Assembly (NCBI GenBank): GCA_021777105.1
Contig: JAIQZQ010000098.1
Location: forward strand, 1-64,000
Source of the DNA: Candidatus Anammoxibacter sp.
GTDB lineage: Bacteria; Planctomycetota; Brocadiia; Brocadiales; Anammoxibacteraceae
DNA length: 64,000 nt
Reading direction: 5' to 3'
This document shows, piece by piece, positions 50,548 through 59,578 of this stretch. The translations under genes were made by a program, and so were the position numbers. Position 1 is the stretch's first letter. Each line of letters begins with the position of its first letter. The notes under the pieces were generated by a model. That model was not told the DNA's origin. It ran no database searches and worked only from the letters and a program-made list of their open reading frames with translations.

Positions 50548-52101
50548 ATGAAACGGTTTTTTATTGGCGCTTTAGCAGTTTCAATAGTTTTGGGTGTAAG
50601 TGGATTGTTTTTTGTAAAAAGAGCTGACGCTATTCCTCCTTTTGCAAGAAAATATCAAACAGCGTGTCCTACGTGCCACGTGGTTATTCCAAGGCTCAAT
50701 CCATTCGGTAGGGCTTTCAGGGCAAACGGATATAGAATTCCAGGCGGAGCTGATGAAGTCTTCACTAAAGATGAGCCGCTTCTTTTAGGAGCTAATCCTT
50801 GGAAGAAAATGTTTCCTAACACGATCTGGCCTTCAGATATTCCAGGAAAACCTCCATTGGGTATCGAAGTAATAACAGGCATGACTGTTGCTTATAATGA
50901 TAGCGCAAAAACTGAATTTACAGGCATAGATGAATTGGCCTTATTGATGGGTGGTACTTTGGGTGAAAGTTGGTCTTTTTTTGGTGATGTAAATTTGTTT
51001 AAATTTAGCTCTCCTAAGCTCGGTTGGATAGACAGGATGTTTATTCAGTATAATCCGGATTGGTTTGACGGGAAAGGGCATGTTAATATTAGGGCTGGTG
51101 AATTTGAGCCAAGAATAGTAGGTCCTTTCTCTAACCACAGGCAAATTCAGATTATGAGTTGGTTTATGGGCTATTTGAATACCACGATGCCTGTAACTCA
51201 CGCTTTTACAGGGCCTAATAATACGGTGCAAACATTTGGAAATCAACATGGATTGTTTCCAACCCAAAAAGGTGTTGAAGTTTACGGTGGTTTTGACGGC
51301 AAAAAAGGCGGGGGTTGGGAGTATGCTTTAGGTGTGGTTAACGGCGAAGCTGCGCATGTTGCTGATATTGCGGCGCAAACAGCCGGGGGTACGGGTGGTT
51401 CGGAGCCGGAATTGTTTGGTGGGTCAAGATTTGATTTTAATGATCAAAAAGATTGGTATGTTTCTCTTCACTATAAATTTGGCGGTATGGGTGTGCTTGG
51501 CGGCGGAGAGATGGAGGAGTTGGCTGCGACGGATAACTGGCAAGATAATAACGGAAAGTATCCTTCAGTTAAAATTGGCGGCTATTTCTATTCAGGGAGT
51601 AGCGACGGTGAAAATGGAAATATAAGGCCTGATGATAGATCGGGCTCTAACGCTGATTTGCATTTTACAAGAGCGCAGGTGGATATAGATATATTCTGGA
51701 ACGATTTCAATCTTTTTGCGGGTTATACTATTTATCATGATGTTTGGGGTGATGGGGACACTGATTATAATACGTCAAGGCAGATAGTTGATCAGGGTGA
51801 TGGAACTTTCGCTTTTGAGGATGTTACAACAATAGAGGATTTGGGCGCAGATACTACGATGAATATATTTACCGCCGAACTTGACTATGTTATCTTGCCT
51901 TGGTTGGTCTATGTTTGGAAGCATGAAATGGTTCAATCTGATTTTGCGCCAACGTTCAGCAAGAACACAACTACGATAACAGCTCTTATCAGGGCAAATA
52001 TTAAGTTTCAGGCCGGTGTTCAGTTCTCATCAAAGAATGCTCCAAGAAATTCAAGGATATTTGATGACACCTTTTCAATGGGTATTCAGTACGATTTCTA
52101 A
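50548..52101 (+). CDS. Outer-membrane barrel protein with one heme-c motif
   Basis: 517 residues. Signal peptide (MKRFFIGALAVSIVLGVSGL, cleavage near ADA), then IPPFARKYQTACPTCHVVIP with a single CXXCH at 40-44, followed by LNPFGRAFRANGYRIPGG, and a long region of alternating beta strands ending FSMGIQYDF, the terminal Phe of an outer-membrane barrel. This looks like the heme-bearing porin type found in several nitrite- or metal-respiring lineages. It may pass electrons or ions at the outer membrane. It is the first gene of the cluster, with GGGAGG before the ATG. Confidence 0.75.
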   Translation: MKRFFIGALAVSIVLGVSGLFFVKRADAIPPFARKYQTACPTCHVVIPRLNPFGRAFRANGYRIPGGADEVFTKDEPLLLGANPWKKMFPNTIWPSDIPGKPPLGIEVITGMTVAYNDSAKTEFTGIDELALLMGGTLGESWSFFGDVNLFKFSSPKLGWIDRMFIQYNPDWFDGKGHVNIRAGEFEPRIVGPFSNHRQIQIMSWFMGYLNTTMPVTHAFTGPNNTVQTFGNQHGLFPTQKGVEVYGGFDGKKGGGWEYALGVVNGEAAHVADIAAQTAGGTGGSEPELFGGSRFDFNDQKDWYVSLHYKFGGMGVLGGGEMEELAATDNWQDNNGKYPSVKIGGYFYSGSSDGENGNIRPDDRSGSNADLHFTRAQVDIDIFWNDFNLFAGYTIYHDVWGDGDTDYNTSRQIVDQGDGTFAFEDVTTIEDLGADTTMNIFTAELDYVILPWLVYVWKHEMVQSDFAPTFSKNTTTITALIRANIKFQAGVQFSSKNAPRNSRIFDDTFSMGIQYDF

Positions 52102-52158
52102 TAAAACTCCTGGCTAGGTTATATTTTATAAAATTTGTTGTTCCCGGATTAATACTAA

Positions 52159-52929
52159 ATGAATGAATTAATAAAAAAAATAATTGAATTAGTAACACTT
52201 TCGCAAATATGGCGTTCTTTCTTTAGAAGAAAGCATGATAACTCTAAAAGGGCTAGCGTTCTTGCGATAGTTGGCAACTTTTTCATGCATTTTCATCCTA
52301 TAAAGATTAAAAGACATGCTATTGCTGTACGGTACACATGGTGTATGGGTGGATTTACGTTTTTTATGTTTTTGTTTTTAACATTGACAGGGCTTCTGTT
52401 GATGTTCTATTATCATCCAAATGTAAGGGATGCATTTTGGGATGTAAAAGACCTTAATTATAATGTCGCTTTTGGTAAAATATTGAGAAATTGCCATAGA
52501 TGGGGCGCGCATTTAATGGTTATTACGGTGATGATACATATGTTCAGGGTATTTATGACCGGCTCTTACAAGGCTCCTCGAGAATTTAACTGGGTTCTTG
52601 GAATTGTTTTATTGTTGTTGACATTTTTGCTTTCGTTTACAGGTTATTTGCTTACTTGGGATCAATTGGGAATGTGGGCTATAACGGTTGGAACAAACAT
52701 GGCTCGCGCTACACCATTTGTTGGTCATGAAGGGCCTTTTGGAGAACAGCTTGGAATTACAGCATATAATGACATAAGGTTTGCTCTGCTTGGCGGTTCA
52801 ATGGTTGGGCCTAACGCGCTTTTGAGAGCTTACATTTGGCATTGTGTTGGAATACCTCTGGTTGTTGCTTTCCTTGCGGCGGTTCATTTCTGGAGAGTTA
52901 GAAAAGATGGTTTTTCAGGCCCGCTATAA
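52159..52929 (+). CDS. Cytochrome b, N-terminal (b6-type) subunit of a bc complex
   Basis: 256 residues with about four membrane helices. Heme ligands: His113 and His127 in the second helix (spacing 14) and His228 and His243 in the fourth (spacing 15). The 14/15 pattern is that of cytochrome b6 rather than mitochondrial cytochrome b (14/14). GYLLTWDQLGMWAI is the quinol-side region, and the chain ends RKDGFSGPL. It receives quinol electrons and passes them across the membrane via hemes bL and bH. The C-terminal half of cytochrome b is encoded next as a separate gene, as in b6f and related complexes. No Rieske gene is adjacent. Confidence 0.88.
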   Translation: MNELIKKIIELVTLSQIWRSFFRRKHDNSKRASVLAIVGNFFMHFHPIKIKRHAIAVRYTWCMGGFTFFMFLFLTLTGLLLMFYYHPNVRDAFWDVKDLNYNVAFGKILRNCHRWGAHLMVITVMIHMFRVFMTGSYKAPREFNWVLGIVLLLLTFLLSFTGYLLTWDQLGMWAITVGTNMARATPFVGHEGPFGEQLGITAYNDIRFALLGGSMVGPNALLRAYIWHCVGIPLVVAFLAAVHFWRVRKDGFSGPL

Positions 52930-52987
52930 TAGTAAATTGATTTTTAAATTGTTAACTAATTAACTGAAAACTTAACAAACTGATTTA

Positions 52988-53902
52988 ATGGAAAATTTCT
53001 TATACAACTTACTGTCAAAAGATAACGAAGTTATAGTTATTTTTGGAATATTTGTAATTTTGGCTCTTGTAGCTTCGATAACTCAGGCAATTATCAATGA
53101 TAGAAGGATGAGTCGCGGCGAAAAAATAATAGAGTTGTCATATCCTGATGGCCCGGATGGGGACGGCAAAGTGTTGTCTTGGCCTTATTTTGTAAGGAAA
53201 GAGTTTTTAGCGGTTATGCTTTTTATTATTGGTCTTCTTGTATGGGGTTTAATTACAAGCGCGCCTCTTGAAGAGTTTGCTAATCCAAATTTAACTCCTA
53301 ATCCTTCAAAGGCTCCTTGGTACTTCTTGGGGCTGCAGGAGATGTTGGTTTATTTTGATCCATGGATAGCGGGTGTTATATTGCCGGGCATTATTCTTAA
53401 AGGTCTTATGGCTGTTCCTTATCTTGATATTAATCCAAAAGGTTCAGGGTATTATACGCTTAAAGAGCGTCCTTTTGCGATTGGGACGTTTATGTTTGGC
53501 TTTATTATATTATGGTGTATGTTGATTGTTGTCGGTGTTTTCCTGAGAGGGCCGGGTTGGATTATATTTATGCCATGGCAAGAGTGGAATCCTCATACAA
53601 TTGTCTCTGAGCTAAATATCGATATGACCCAATTTATTGGTATTGATTCAACCTCTCTTGCCGGTAATATAATTGGATTTTTGGTTGTGGTAGGTTATTT
53701 CAAAGTTGGAATGATAGCTCCTTATATTATTTTAAGGAAAAATGCAACGGTTGTAAAATTAGGTATTATAAGGTATTCAATCGTAGCATTCCTTTTTGTT
53801 GCTATGATGGGTTTGCCTATAAAAATATTTTTAAGGCATGTGTTGCATATGAAGTATATATGGGTTTGTGGTTGGGATGGTATAATTTTCTTTAATATTT
53901 AG
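52988..53902 (+). CDS. Cytochrome b C-terminal (subunit IV-like) protein
   Basis: 304 residues, at least five membrane helices. TPNPSKAPWYFLGLQEMLVY holds the Qo-site motif in the APWYF form (PEWY in mitochondria). YFDPWIAGVILPGIILKGLM and PYLDINPKGSGYY match subunit-IV-like proteins of Nitrospira, Aquificae and anammox-type complexes. The segment after residue 165 adds helices beyond the usual three. Together with the preceding b6-type gene it forms the quinol-oxidising core. Confidence 0.85.
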   Translation: MENFLYNLLSKDNEVIVIFGIFVILALVASITQAIINDRRMSRGEKIIELSYPDGPDGDGKVLSWPYFVRKEFLAVMLFIIGLLVWGLITSAPLEEFANPNLTPNPSKAPWYFLGLQEMLVYFDPWIAGVILPGIILKGLMAVPYLDINPKGSGYYTLKERPFAIGTFMFGFIILWCMLIVVGVFLRGPGWIIFMPWQEWNPHTIVSELNIDMTQFIGIDSTSLAGNIIGFLVVVGYFKVGMIAPYIILRKNATVVKLGIIRYSIVAFLFVAMMGLPIKIFLRHVLHMKYIWVCGWDGIIFFNI

Positions 53903-53919
53903 ATGCTTGCGGGTTTTTA

Positions 53920-56823
53920 ATGAAATTTAAACAAAAATTAGAAGAAGAAAAGTCGTTTTCAGAAATATTTCTGTTGGTTAGCATTGTTCTTATTGGAGTG
54001 CTAATTTGGGTTGTTGTGGATGAAACATGGTTGATGAGGCCTTGGAAGGGGTATCAGAAGCGGTTCTACAAACTAGAGCAGCAGTATTTATCAGGGAAAA
54101 TTAGCGACGAAGAGACAGCGTTTTCAAAAACTGAACACTATAAAAAGTATAAAGAATTGGAAACAAAGCTGAAAGCTGCTGAAGCTCGTCTTAATTCAGA
54201 TGCTGAGCAAGAAAGACTTGAACAGCTAATGGATGATAAAGAGCGTCTGGTTAAAAAAGAGCTAAAGCCTGTTACGGCGGAACTTATAGCAAATAGAAAT
54301 AAAAAACTAGAAGTAGAGTTTCATTTTGGTCATCATCCTGAAAAGAAGGATGAAATACTTCACGAAATTAAAGAACTTGAGCATGATATAAAAAGGCTTG
54401 AAGGCGAGCAGGCTGCGCTTGTTAAAAAGAAAGATTCTTTTACTCAAAGAATCTCTATGGTTAGCGCGGATGTTGATAGATATACCTCTGAAATTAAGCA
54501 GTACACTACGATAAAAGATCAGTTTAAATCTCGCCTTGACGCTGTAAAACGTAAAGGGCCAACTTTGCAGGTCTATCAAACATTTATTACTGAAACAAAT
54601 ATGGCTGATAGATGTATGTCTTGTCATGCCGGTATTGATAAAACTCCAGGTATAAGCGATCAAAATCCATATAAAGCCCATCCTAATCGAGAGTATTACT
54701 TAGGAAATCATCCAACAAATATTTTTGGTTGCGTTGTGTGTCATGAAGGGCAAGGCAGGGCTATATCTTCTGTTAAGGAAGGTCATGGAGAATTAATGTA
54801 TTGGTTGACGCCTCTGTTAAAAGGTGTTAATTCTCATTCCTCCTGCACAAAATGCCATGGAATGGAATCAGAGTTGGAAGAGGGAGCCCCAATTTTGGTA
54901 AAAGGGAGAAAACTATTTAAAGAACTTGGCTGCTATAGATGTCATGAGACTAAAGGATTTCAAAAGACTGAAATTACCGAAAGAACAGGTCCTGATTTAA
55001 CTAATATTGCTTATAGTACTCAACCTGAATGGCTTATCAATTGGATCCAATATCCAAAACATGTTCGACCTGACACAAGGATGCCTAATTTTGATTTTAC
55101 TAGAGAAGAAGCAGAGTCAATAGCTTCTTACTTGTGGCAAGTTTCTGATGAGAAAAGCGCTAGTTTAGGCAATGCGGGTTTATCTGCGGATGTAGCTGAT
55201 TTAGTAGATAAGGGCAAAGATCTATTTTCAAATAAAGGTTGTTATGTTTGCCACAGAGACGGTGATTCCGGTAGTGAGTTTGCGCCAAACTTATTTAATA
55301 TAGGCGAAAAGTTAAACTATGATTATGCTGTGAAATGGCTGCAGGATCCGAAAAAATATCAGCCAAAGACTGTTATGCCTGATTTTAGGTTAAGCGAAGA
55401 GGAAGCGGTTTCAATGGCTTCTTATTTAATGACTTTAAAAGAAAAAGATAATGCTCCAATAGGCGATGATATTCTTCAGGATTCTAAAAAAGCCGATGAA
55501 GGCGAAGCTTTAATTAAACGTTACGGTTGTTTTAGTTGTCATAAAATTAAAGGTATGGAAGGCGTTGGAAGGATAGGTGTTGAACTTAGCAAAATAGGGT
55601 CTAAGGATATAGGATTTTTAGATTTTGGTTTGCTTGAGCATGATCTATTGCATGAGGTTGGGTTAAAACATGGACACGATAATGTAGGTTTAACAAGAAG
55701 GGTTTGGTTGGAAACTAAACTTCATGATCCTCGTATATTTGACCAGGGTAGGTATAAACTTCCTAAAGATAAATTAAGGATGCCTAATTTTGACTTAAAA
55801 GAGGACGAAATTGAAGCTCTTGTAGTGTTTCTTCAGAGTTTAGTTGAGCAAGAAATTCCTTCTAAATTTTTGCCTGAACCAACTGAAAAGCAAAATGATT
55901 TATTTAATGGGTATAAAGTTGTTGAAAAATTTAATTGTATTGGTTGTCATCAGTTTTCACTTGACTCAATAGAGTTGAATAATGGTGCTGTTGTTGAGGG
56001 TGTTGTTAAAAAGGAGAAGAAAGGCAAAGTCTACTTTCAACTTTGGAAAGACGCGCCTTTGTTAAAGAAAACAGCCGGCAAAACTATTAGGTTTAAGAAA
56101 GATGAAATTGTTAACCATACTAAGGGTGTTGGCGGATATGTTGCTCCTCTGCTGGTAAAGAATTTAAAAGAAACCCATGGCATTAGTGAAAAAGAAGCGG
56201 CTAACTATTTACCTCCAAAACTATATGGGCAGGGTAAAAAGACTCAGCCTAACTGGTTATTTAGTTTCTTAAAAAGTCCTGTGATACTGCGTCCTTGGTA
56301 TAAAGCTGTTATGCCGACGTTTAATATGACGGATGATGAAATTACTAAAATCGTAAAATATTTCTCTGTAAGAGATGAAGCTGAATATCCATTCCAATAT
56401 GTTCAATCAAAAGATAAAAATTATTTAGCAAAAATGGAGAAGACTTCGCCGGGGTATATGGAAAAAGCAAAGACTCTATTTAATTCTCCTACGGTTAATT
56501 GCATATCTTGCCATATAAGAGGAGATGTAATGCCTGAAGGAAAGCCTTCAGATTGGGCGCCTGATCTTTCAATAGCAAAAAATAGGTTAAGGCCTGCCTG
56601 GATTGTTAAGTGGCTTACTGATCCACAAAGTGTACAGCCCGGCACAAAAATGCCTACGTTCTTTTCTGATGGAATGTATCAGGATATTCTGCCAGGATCA
56701 ACACAATTTCAAATTCAGTCTGTGATGGACTTTTTAATGAACTTTGAAAATAGTTCAAATGGGAATAAAGAGGGGTTGGCTCTTTTGGATGATGAAACTA
56801 ATGGGCAGGCTCAAATAAATTAA
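53920..56823 (+). CDS. Membrane-anchored octaheme cytochrome c with coiled-coil neck
   Basis: 967 residues. An N-terminal membrane helix (about 14-34), then an unusual charged coiled coil (about 45-220, rich in Glu and Lys), then eight CXXCH motifs at 232, 271, 309, 338, 441, 537, 673 and 861. Residues after 330 look like a chain of class-I cytochrome domains, each with a G(X)DL/PN(F) and RMPNF-type Met region (TRMPNFDFT, TVMPDFRLS, LRMPNFDLK, KMPTFF). The coiled coil probably holds the hemes away from the membrane and makes the protein oligomeric. It should carry electrons from the bc core to the other periplasmic proteins. It starts 17 bases after the previous gene. Confidence 0.85.
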   Translation: MKFKQKLEEEKSFSEIFLLVSIVLIGVLIWVVVDETWLMRPWKGYQKRFYKLEQQYLSGKISDEETAFSKTEHYKKYKELETKLKAAEARLNSDAEQERLEQLMDDKERLVKKELKPVTAELIANRNKKLEVEFHFGHHPEKKDEILHEIKELEHDIKRLEGEQAALVKKKDSFTQRISMVSADVDRYTSEIKQYTTIKDQFKSRLDAVKRKGPTLQVYQTFITETNMADRCMSCHAGIDKTPGISDQNPYKAHPNREYYLGNHPTNIFGCVVCHEGQGRAISSVKEGHGELMYWLTPLLKGVNSHSSCTKCHGMESELEEGAPILVKGRKLFKELGCYRCHETKGFQKTEITERTGPDLTNIAYSTQPEWLINWIQYPKHVRPDTRMPNFDFTREEAESIASYLWQVSDEKSASLGNAGLSADVADLVDKGKDLFSNKGCYVCHRDGDSGSEFAPNLFNIGEKLNYDYAVKWLQDPKKYQPKTVMPDFRLSEEEAVSMASYLMTLKEKDNAPIGDDILQDSKKADEGEALIKRYGCFSCHKIKGMEGVGRIGVELSKIGSKDIGFLDFGLLEHDLLHEVGLKHGHDNVGLTRRVWLETKLHDPRIFDQGRYKLPKDKLRMPNFDLKEDEIEALVVFLQSLVEQEIPSKFLPEPTEKQNDLFNGYKVVEKFNCIGCHQFSLDSIELNNGAVVEGVVKKEKKGKVYFQLWKDAPLLKKTAGKTIRFKKDEIVNHTKGVGGYVAPLLVKNLKETHGISEKEAANYLPPKLYGQGKKTQPNWLFSFLKSPVILRPWYKAVMPTFNMTDDEITKIVKYFSVRDEAEYPFQYVQSKDKNYLAKMEKTSPGYMEKAKTLFNSPTVNCISCHIRGDVMPEGKPSDWAPDLSIAKNRLRPAWIVKWLTDPQSVQPGTKMPTFFSDGMYQDILPGSTQFQIQSVMDFLMNFENSSNGNKEGLALLDDETNGQAQIN

Positions 56824-56874
56824 ATTAAATTAAAGTATTCTTTTATTTTTATTTTATATTTTGGAGGAGTAGTT

Positions 56875-57606
56875 ATGAGATTTGCTGGAAAAATAGCTTT
56901 TGCAATTGTAGCTGGAGCATTACTTTTTAGTGGTGTAAACGCTAATGCTTATGAAGGTGGTGATGTCTCAAATGGTGGGACAATTTCAGGTAAAATAACT
57001 TTTTCAGGAACTGCTCCTGCAAGAGCCCCAATAAATGTAACTAAGGATAAAGAAGTTTGCGGAGCAACGGAACATCTTTCAGACCTCCTTATAGTTGGGG
57101 CCGGCAATGCTATAAAGAATGTTATTGTTTCATTAGTTGAAATTGAAAAAGGCAAGGCGATTGTAGCTCCTTCTTCAAATCCTAAATTAGATCAAAATGG
57201 ATGTGTTTTTACTCCTCATGTAATTTGTGTTACAGCAGGAACTACAATTGATATTTTAAATAGCGACAGTGTTACACACAATGTTCACACATACCCTGAA
57301 GAAAATACTGCCGTCAATAAGGCTCAACCACCTTCCTTAAAAGTAATTAGTATAGAGACTGAATTTGGAGAAGAAGATCCAATGAAGGTTTCATGCGATT
57401 ATCATGGTTGGATGAGTTCATGGGTTGGTATTTTTGAACATCCTTACTTTGCTGTAACGGGCGATGATGGATCATTTACTATAGACAATATCCCTGCCGG
57501 CGCTTATGAAGTTAAAGCATGGCAGGAAGATTTAGGCGAATTAGTAAAGACGGTTGGCGTAAAAGCTGGTGAAACTACTACTGAAAATTTTGAATTCACA
57601 AAATAA
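56875..57606 (+). CDS. Periplasmic cupredoxin-like protein 1
   Basis: 243 residues with a signal peptide (cleavage near NANA, about residue 25). The copper ligands of an amicyanin-like type I site are visible: His135 in THNVH and Cys174, His177 and Met180 in CDYHGWM. The C-terminal 60 residues (DGSFTIDNIPAGAYEVKAWQ) form a carboxypeptidase-regulatory-like beta domain. It is a likely electron carrier or a copper-holding subunit of this cluster. A paralogue lies at 63221. GGAGGAG precedes the ATG. Confidence 0.8.
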   Translation: MRFAGKIAFAIVAGALLFSGVNANAYEGGDVSNGGTISGKITFSGTAPARAPINVTKDKEVCGATEHLSDLLIVGAGNAIKNVIVSLVEIEKGKAIVAPSSNPKLDQNGCVFTPHVICVTAGTTIDILNSDSVTHNVHTYPEENTAVNKAQPPSLKVISIETEFGEEDPMKVSCDYHGWMSSWVGIFEHPYFAVTGDDGSFTIDNIPAGAYEVKAWQEDLGELVKTVGVKAGETTTENFEFTK

Positions 57607-57637
57607 AAAACAATAGAAGAGAGAGGAATAGTTTAAA

Positions 57638-59503
57638 ATGGAAGGTTACAACACCTTTTTTGGAGCGGATTCCAGAATACTTGTTTGGATTATAGCTCAA
57701 ATTCATCTGTTATTTGCGGCATTCGTGCTTGCGGTTCCTGTGTTTGCGGTTGGTGTAGAGGTAATAGGCGCAAAGACAGGTGAGAAGCGAATGGATGATT
57801 TAGCTCATGAGTTTACTAAGCTTTTGTCATCAGCTTTTTCAATGACGGCGGCTACAGGCGGTATTCTTGGATTTGCATTGTTTTGTCTTTATCCTGAGTT
57901 TATGAATTACATGACAAATGTATTTAACTCAGCAATGTTTATATATAGTTTATGTTTTATAGGCGAAGCTTTTTGTCTATATTTCTACTACTATTCATGG
58001 GACAGAACACAAAATAATAAAGCATTACATATAGGTGTTGGTTGTTTACTTAATCTATTTGGTATCTCTTTAATGATGATAGGCAATTCATGGGCTTCGT
58101 TTATGATGTCGCCGGCCGGTATTGATCATGAAACAGGACAATTTGTAGGCACTGTGTGGCAGGCCACACATAATTTCCTTTGGAATCCTCTAAATATTCA
58201 TAGATTTATTGCGAATATTGTGTTGGGAGGTTTTATCGTTGGTGCTTATGCTGCAGTTAAGTTTATGGGTTGCAAGACTGACGAAGAACGGGCTCATTAT
58301 GATTGGATGGGATACATAGGTAACTTTGTTGGTATAGGAGCAATGATACCTCTTCCTTTTGCCGGTTATTTTCTTGGCAGGGAGGTTTATAGTAATAGCG
58401 CGGTTATGGGCAATATAATGATGGGCGGCAGGTTTTCCTGGACATTTATTGTTCAAGCGATTCTTATCGGTATTATGTTTCTTGGCGCTAATTATTACCT
58501 ATGGGCAGGTATGGAGCGTATAAAGGGATCTGATAGATATACAGGATATATAAAATATCTAAACGGTATTATTGTATTTTGCTTTGCGGTATGGTTGACT
58601 CCGCATAATCTACCTTTAACGGGTGAAGAGAGATCTTTAATTGGCGAGCAATATCATATTATCTCTAAATATTTTGGTGTTATGGCCGCAAAAAATGCCG
58701 TTGTAAACTTGATGATTGTTACTACTTTCTTTTCGTTTTTGTTATATAGGCGTTCAAATAAATTTAAAACTGTTCCTTTTACACAGCAGGCAGGATCGGG
58801 TAAGCATATAGCAATGTTTGTTGGAATGGCTATTACTTTGTTTATGACTATTGGCTATGGTTTTTCGGTTATGGGAGCGGATCTTGACCCAGAGGTTAAA
58901 CAATACGTAAGTCCGATATATATTTGCTTGTTTATTCAAGCGGTTTGTATAGTGGCTGCAGTTGCTTTAACATATGCTAATAAGGGCTTAATAGGGCAAT
59001 GGGTTCTGTTCGGTTCTACTATTATAATGGTTGCAATGTTCATGTGGTACTGGGGTTTTGTTTTAATGAAAAATGCTAATTTAGGACTCAGATACCTTTC
59101 AGTAAGTCAGGTTTGTATGTTGATAACATGTCTTATCATGAATGCGGTAATAGATACTGTTTACTTCTCAAAAGCAGAGACTTCTGAAATACAATGGGGT
59201 AAGATGCATAAACGCTCTCAATTTGCGTTAATTCTATTGTGCGTAATTATGATTATGACAATGGGATTGATGGGTTATGTTAGATCGGGTTTAAGGGAAG
59301 ATTGGCATATTTACGCGGTATTGCGTGATACATCGCCTTGGGGTTTTACACCAACTTTATTTAATATGACATGGGTTGTTGGTCTTATTATGATAATATT
59401 CTTTGCGTTGACATCTATGGTGTTCTGGTTAAGCAGTTTACAGGGGCATAAGGAAGACGATACGGCAGCATCTCATAACGGTGGCAAAAAGATTAAAAAT
59501 TAA
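57638..59503 (+). CDS. CydA-like (cytochrome bd subunit I-like) membrane protein, no CydB
   Basis: 621 residues with about 14 or more helices, longer than E. coli CydA (about 520). The N-terminus (SRILVWIIAQIHLLFAAFVL) carries His23, matching the b595/d ligand of CydA. His188 in NIHRFIANIVLGGF matches the b558 ligand. The long periplasmic Q-loop of quinol-oxidising bd enzymes is not evident, and no cydB follows. Instead the neighbours are cytochromes c and cupredoxins. Nitrospira and related bacteria carry similar bd-like proteins thought to take electrons from cytochrome c. Terminal oxidase activity is possible but not shown. A Cys-free, Met-rich C-terminal half adds helices of unknown role. 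Confidence 0.8.
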   Translation: MEGYNTFFGADSRILVWIIAQIHLLFAAFVLAVPVFAVGVEVIGAKTGEKRMDDLAHEFTKLLSSAFSMTAATGGILGFALFCLYPEFMNYMTNVFNSAMFIYSLCFIGEAFCLYFYYYSWDRTQNNKALHIGVGCLLNLFGISLMMIGNSWASFMMSPAGIDHETGQFVGTVWQATHNFLWNPLNIHRFIANIVLGGFIVGAYAAVKFMGCKTDEERAHYDWMGYIGNFVGIGAMIPLPFAGYFLGREVYSNSAVMGNIMMGGRFSWTFIVQAILIGIMFLGANYYLWAGMERIKGSDRYTGYIKYLNGIIVFCFAVWLTPHNLPLTGEERSLIGEQYHIISKYFGVMAAKNAVVNLMIVTTFFSFLLYRRSNKFKTVPFTQQAGSGKHIAMFVGMAITLFMTIGYGFSVMGADLDPEVKQYVSPIYICLFIQAVCIVAAVALTYANKGLIGQWVLFGSTIIMVAMFMWYWGFVLMKNANLGLRYLSVSQVCMLITCLIMNAVIDTVYFSKAETSEIQWGKMHKRSQFALILLCVIMIMTMGLMGYVRSGLREDWHIYAVLRDTSPWGFTPTLFNMTWVVGLIMIIFFALTSMVFWLSSLQGHKEDDTAASHNGGKKIKN

Positions 59504-59578
59504 ATTATTAAATATTAATTAAATATTTATTATTATAGTGTGATTGTGTAGATTTCAAATAAAAGGAATAAAAGTAAT

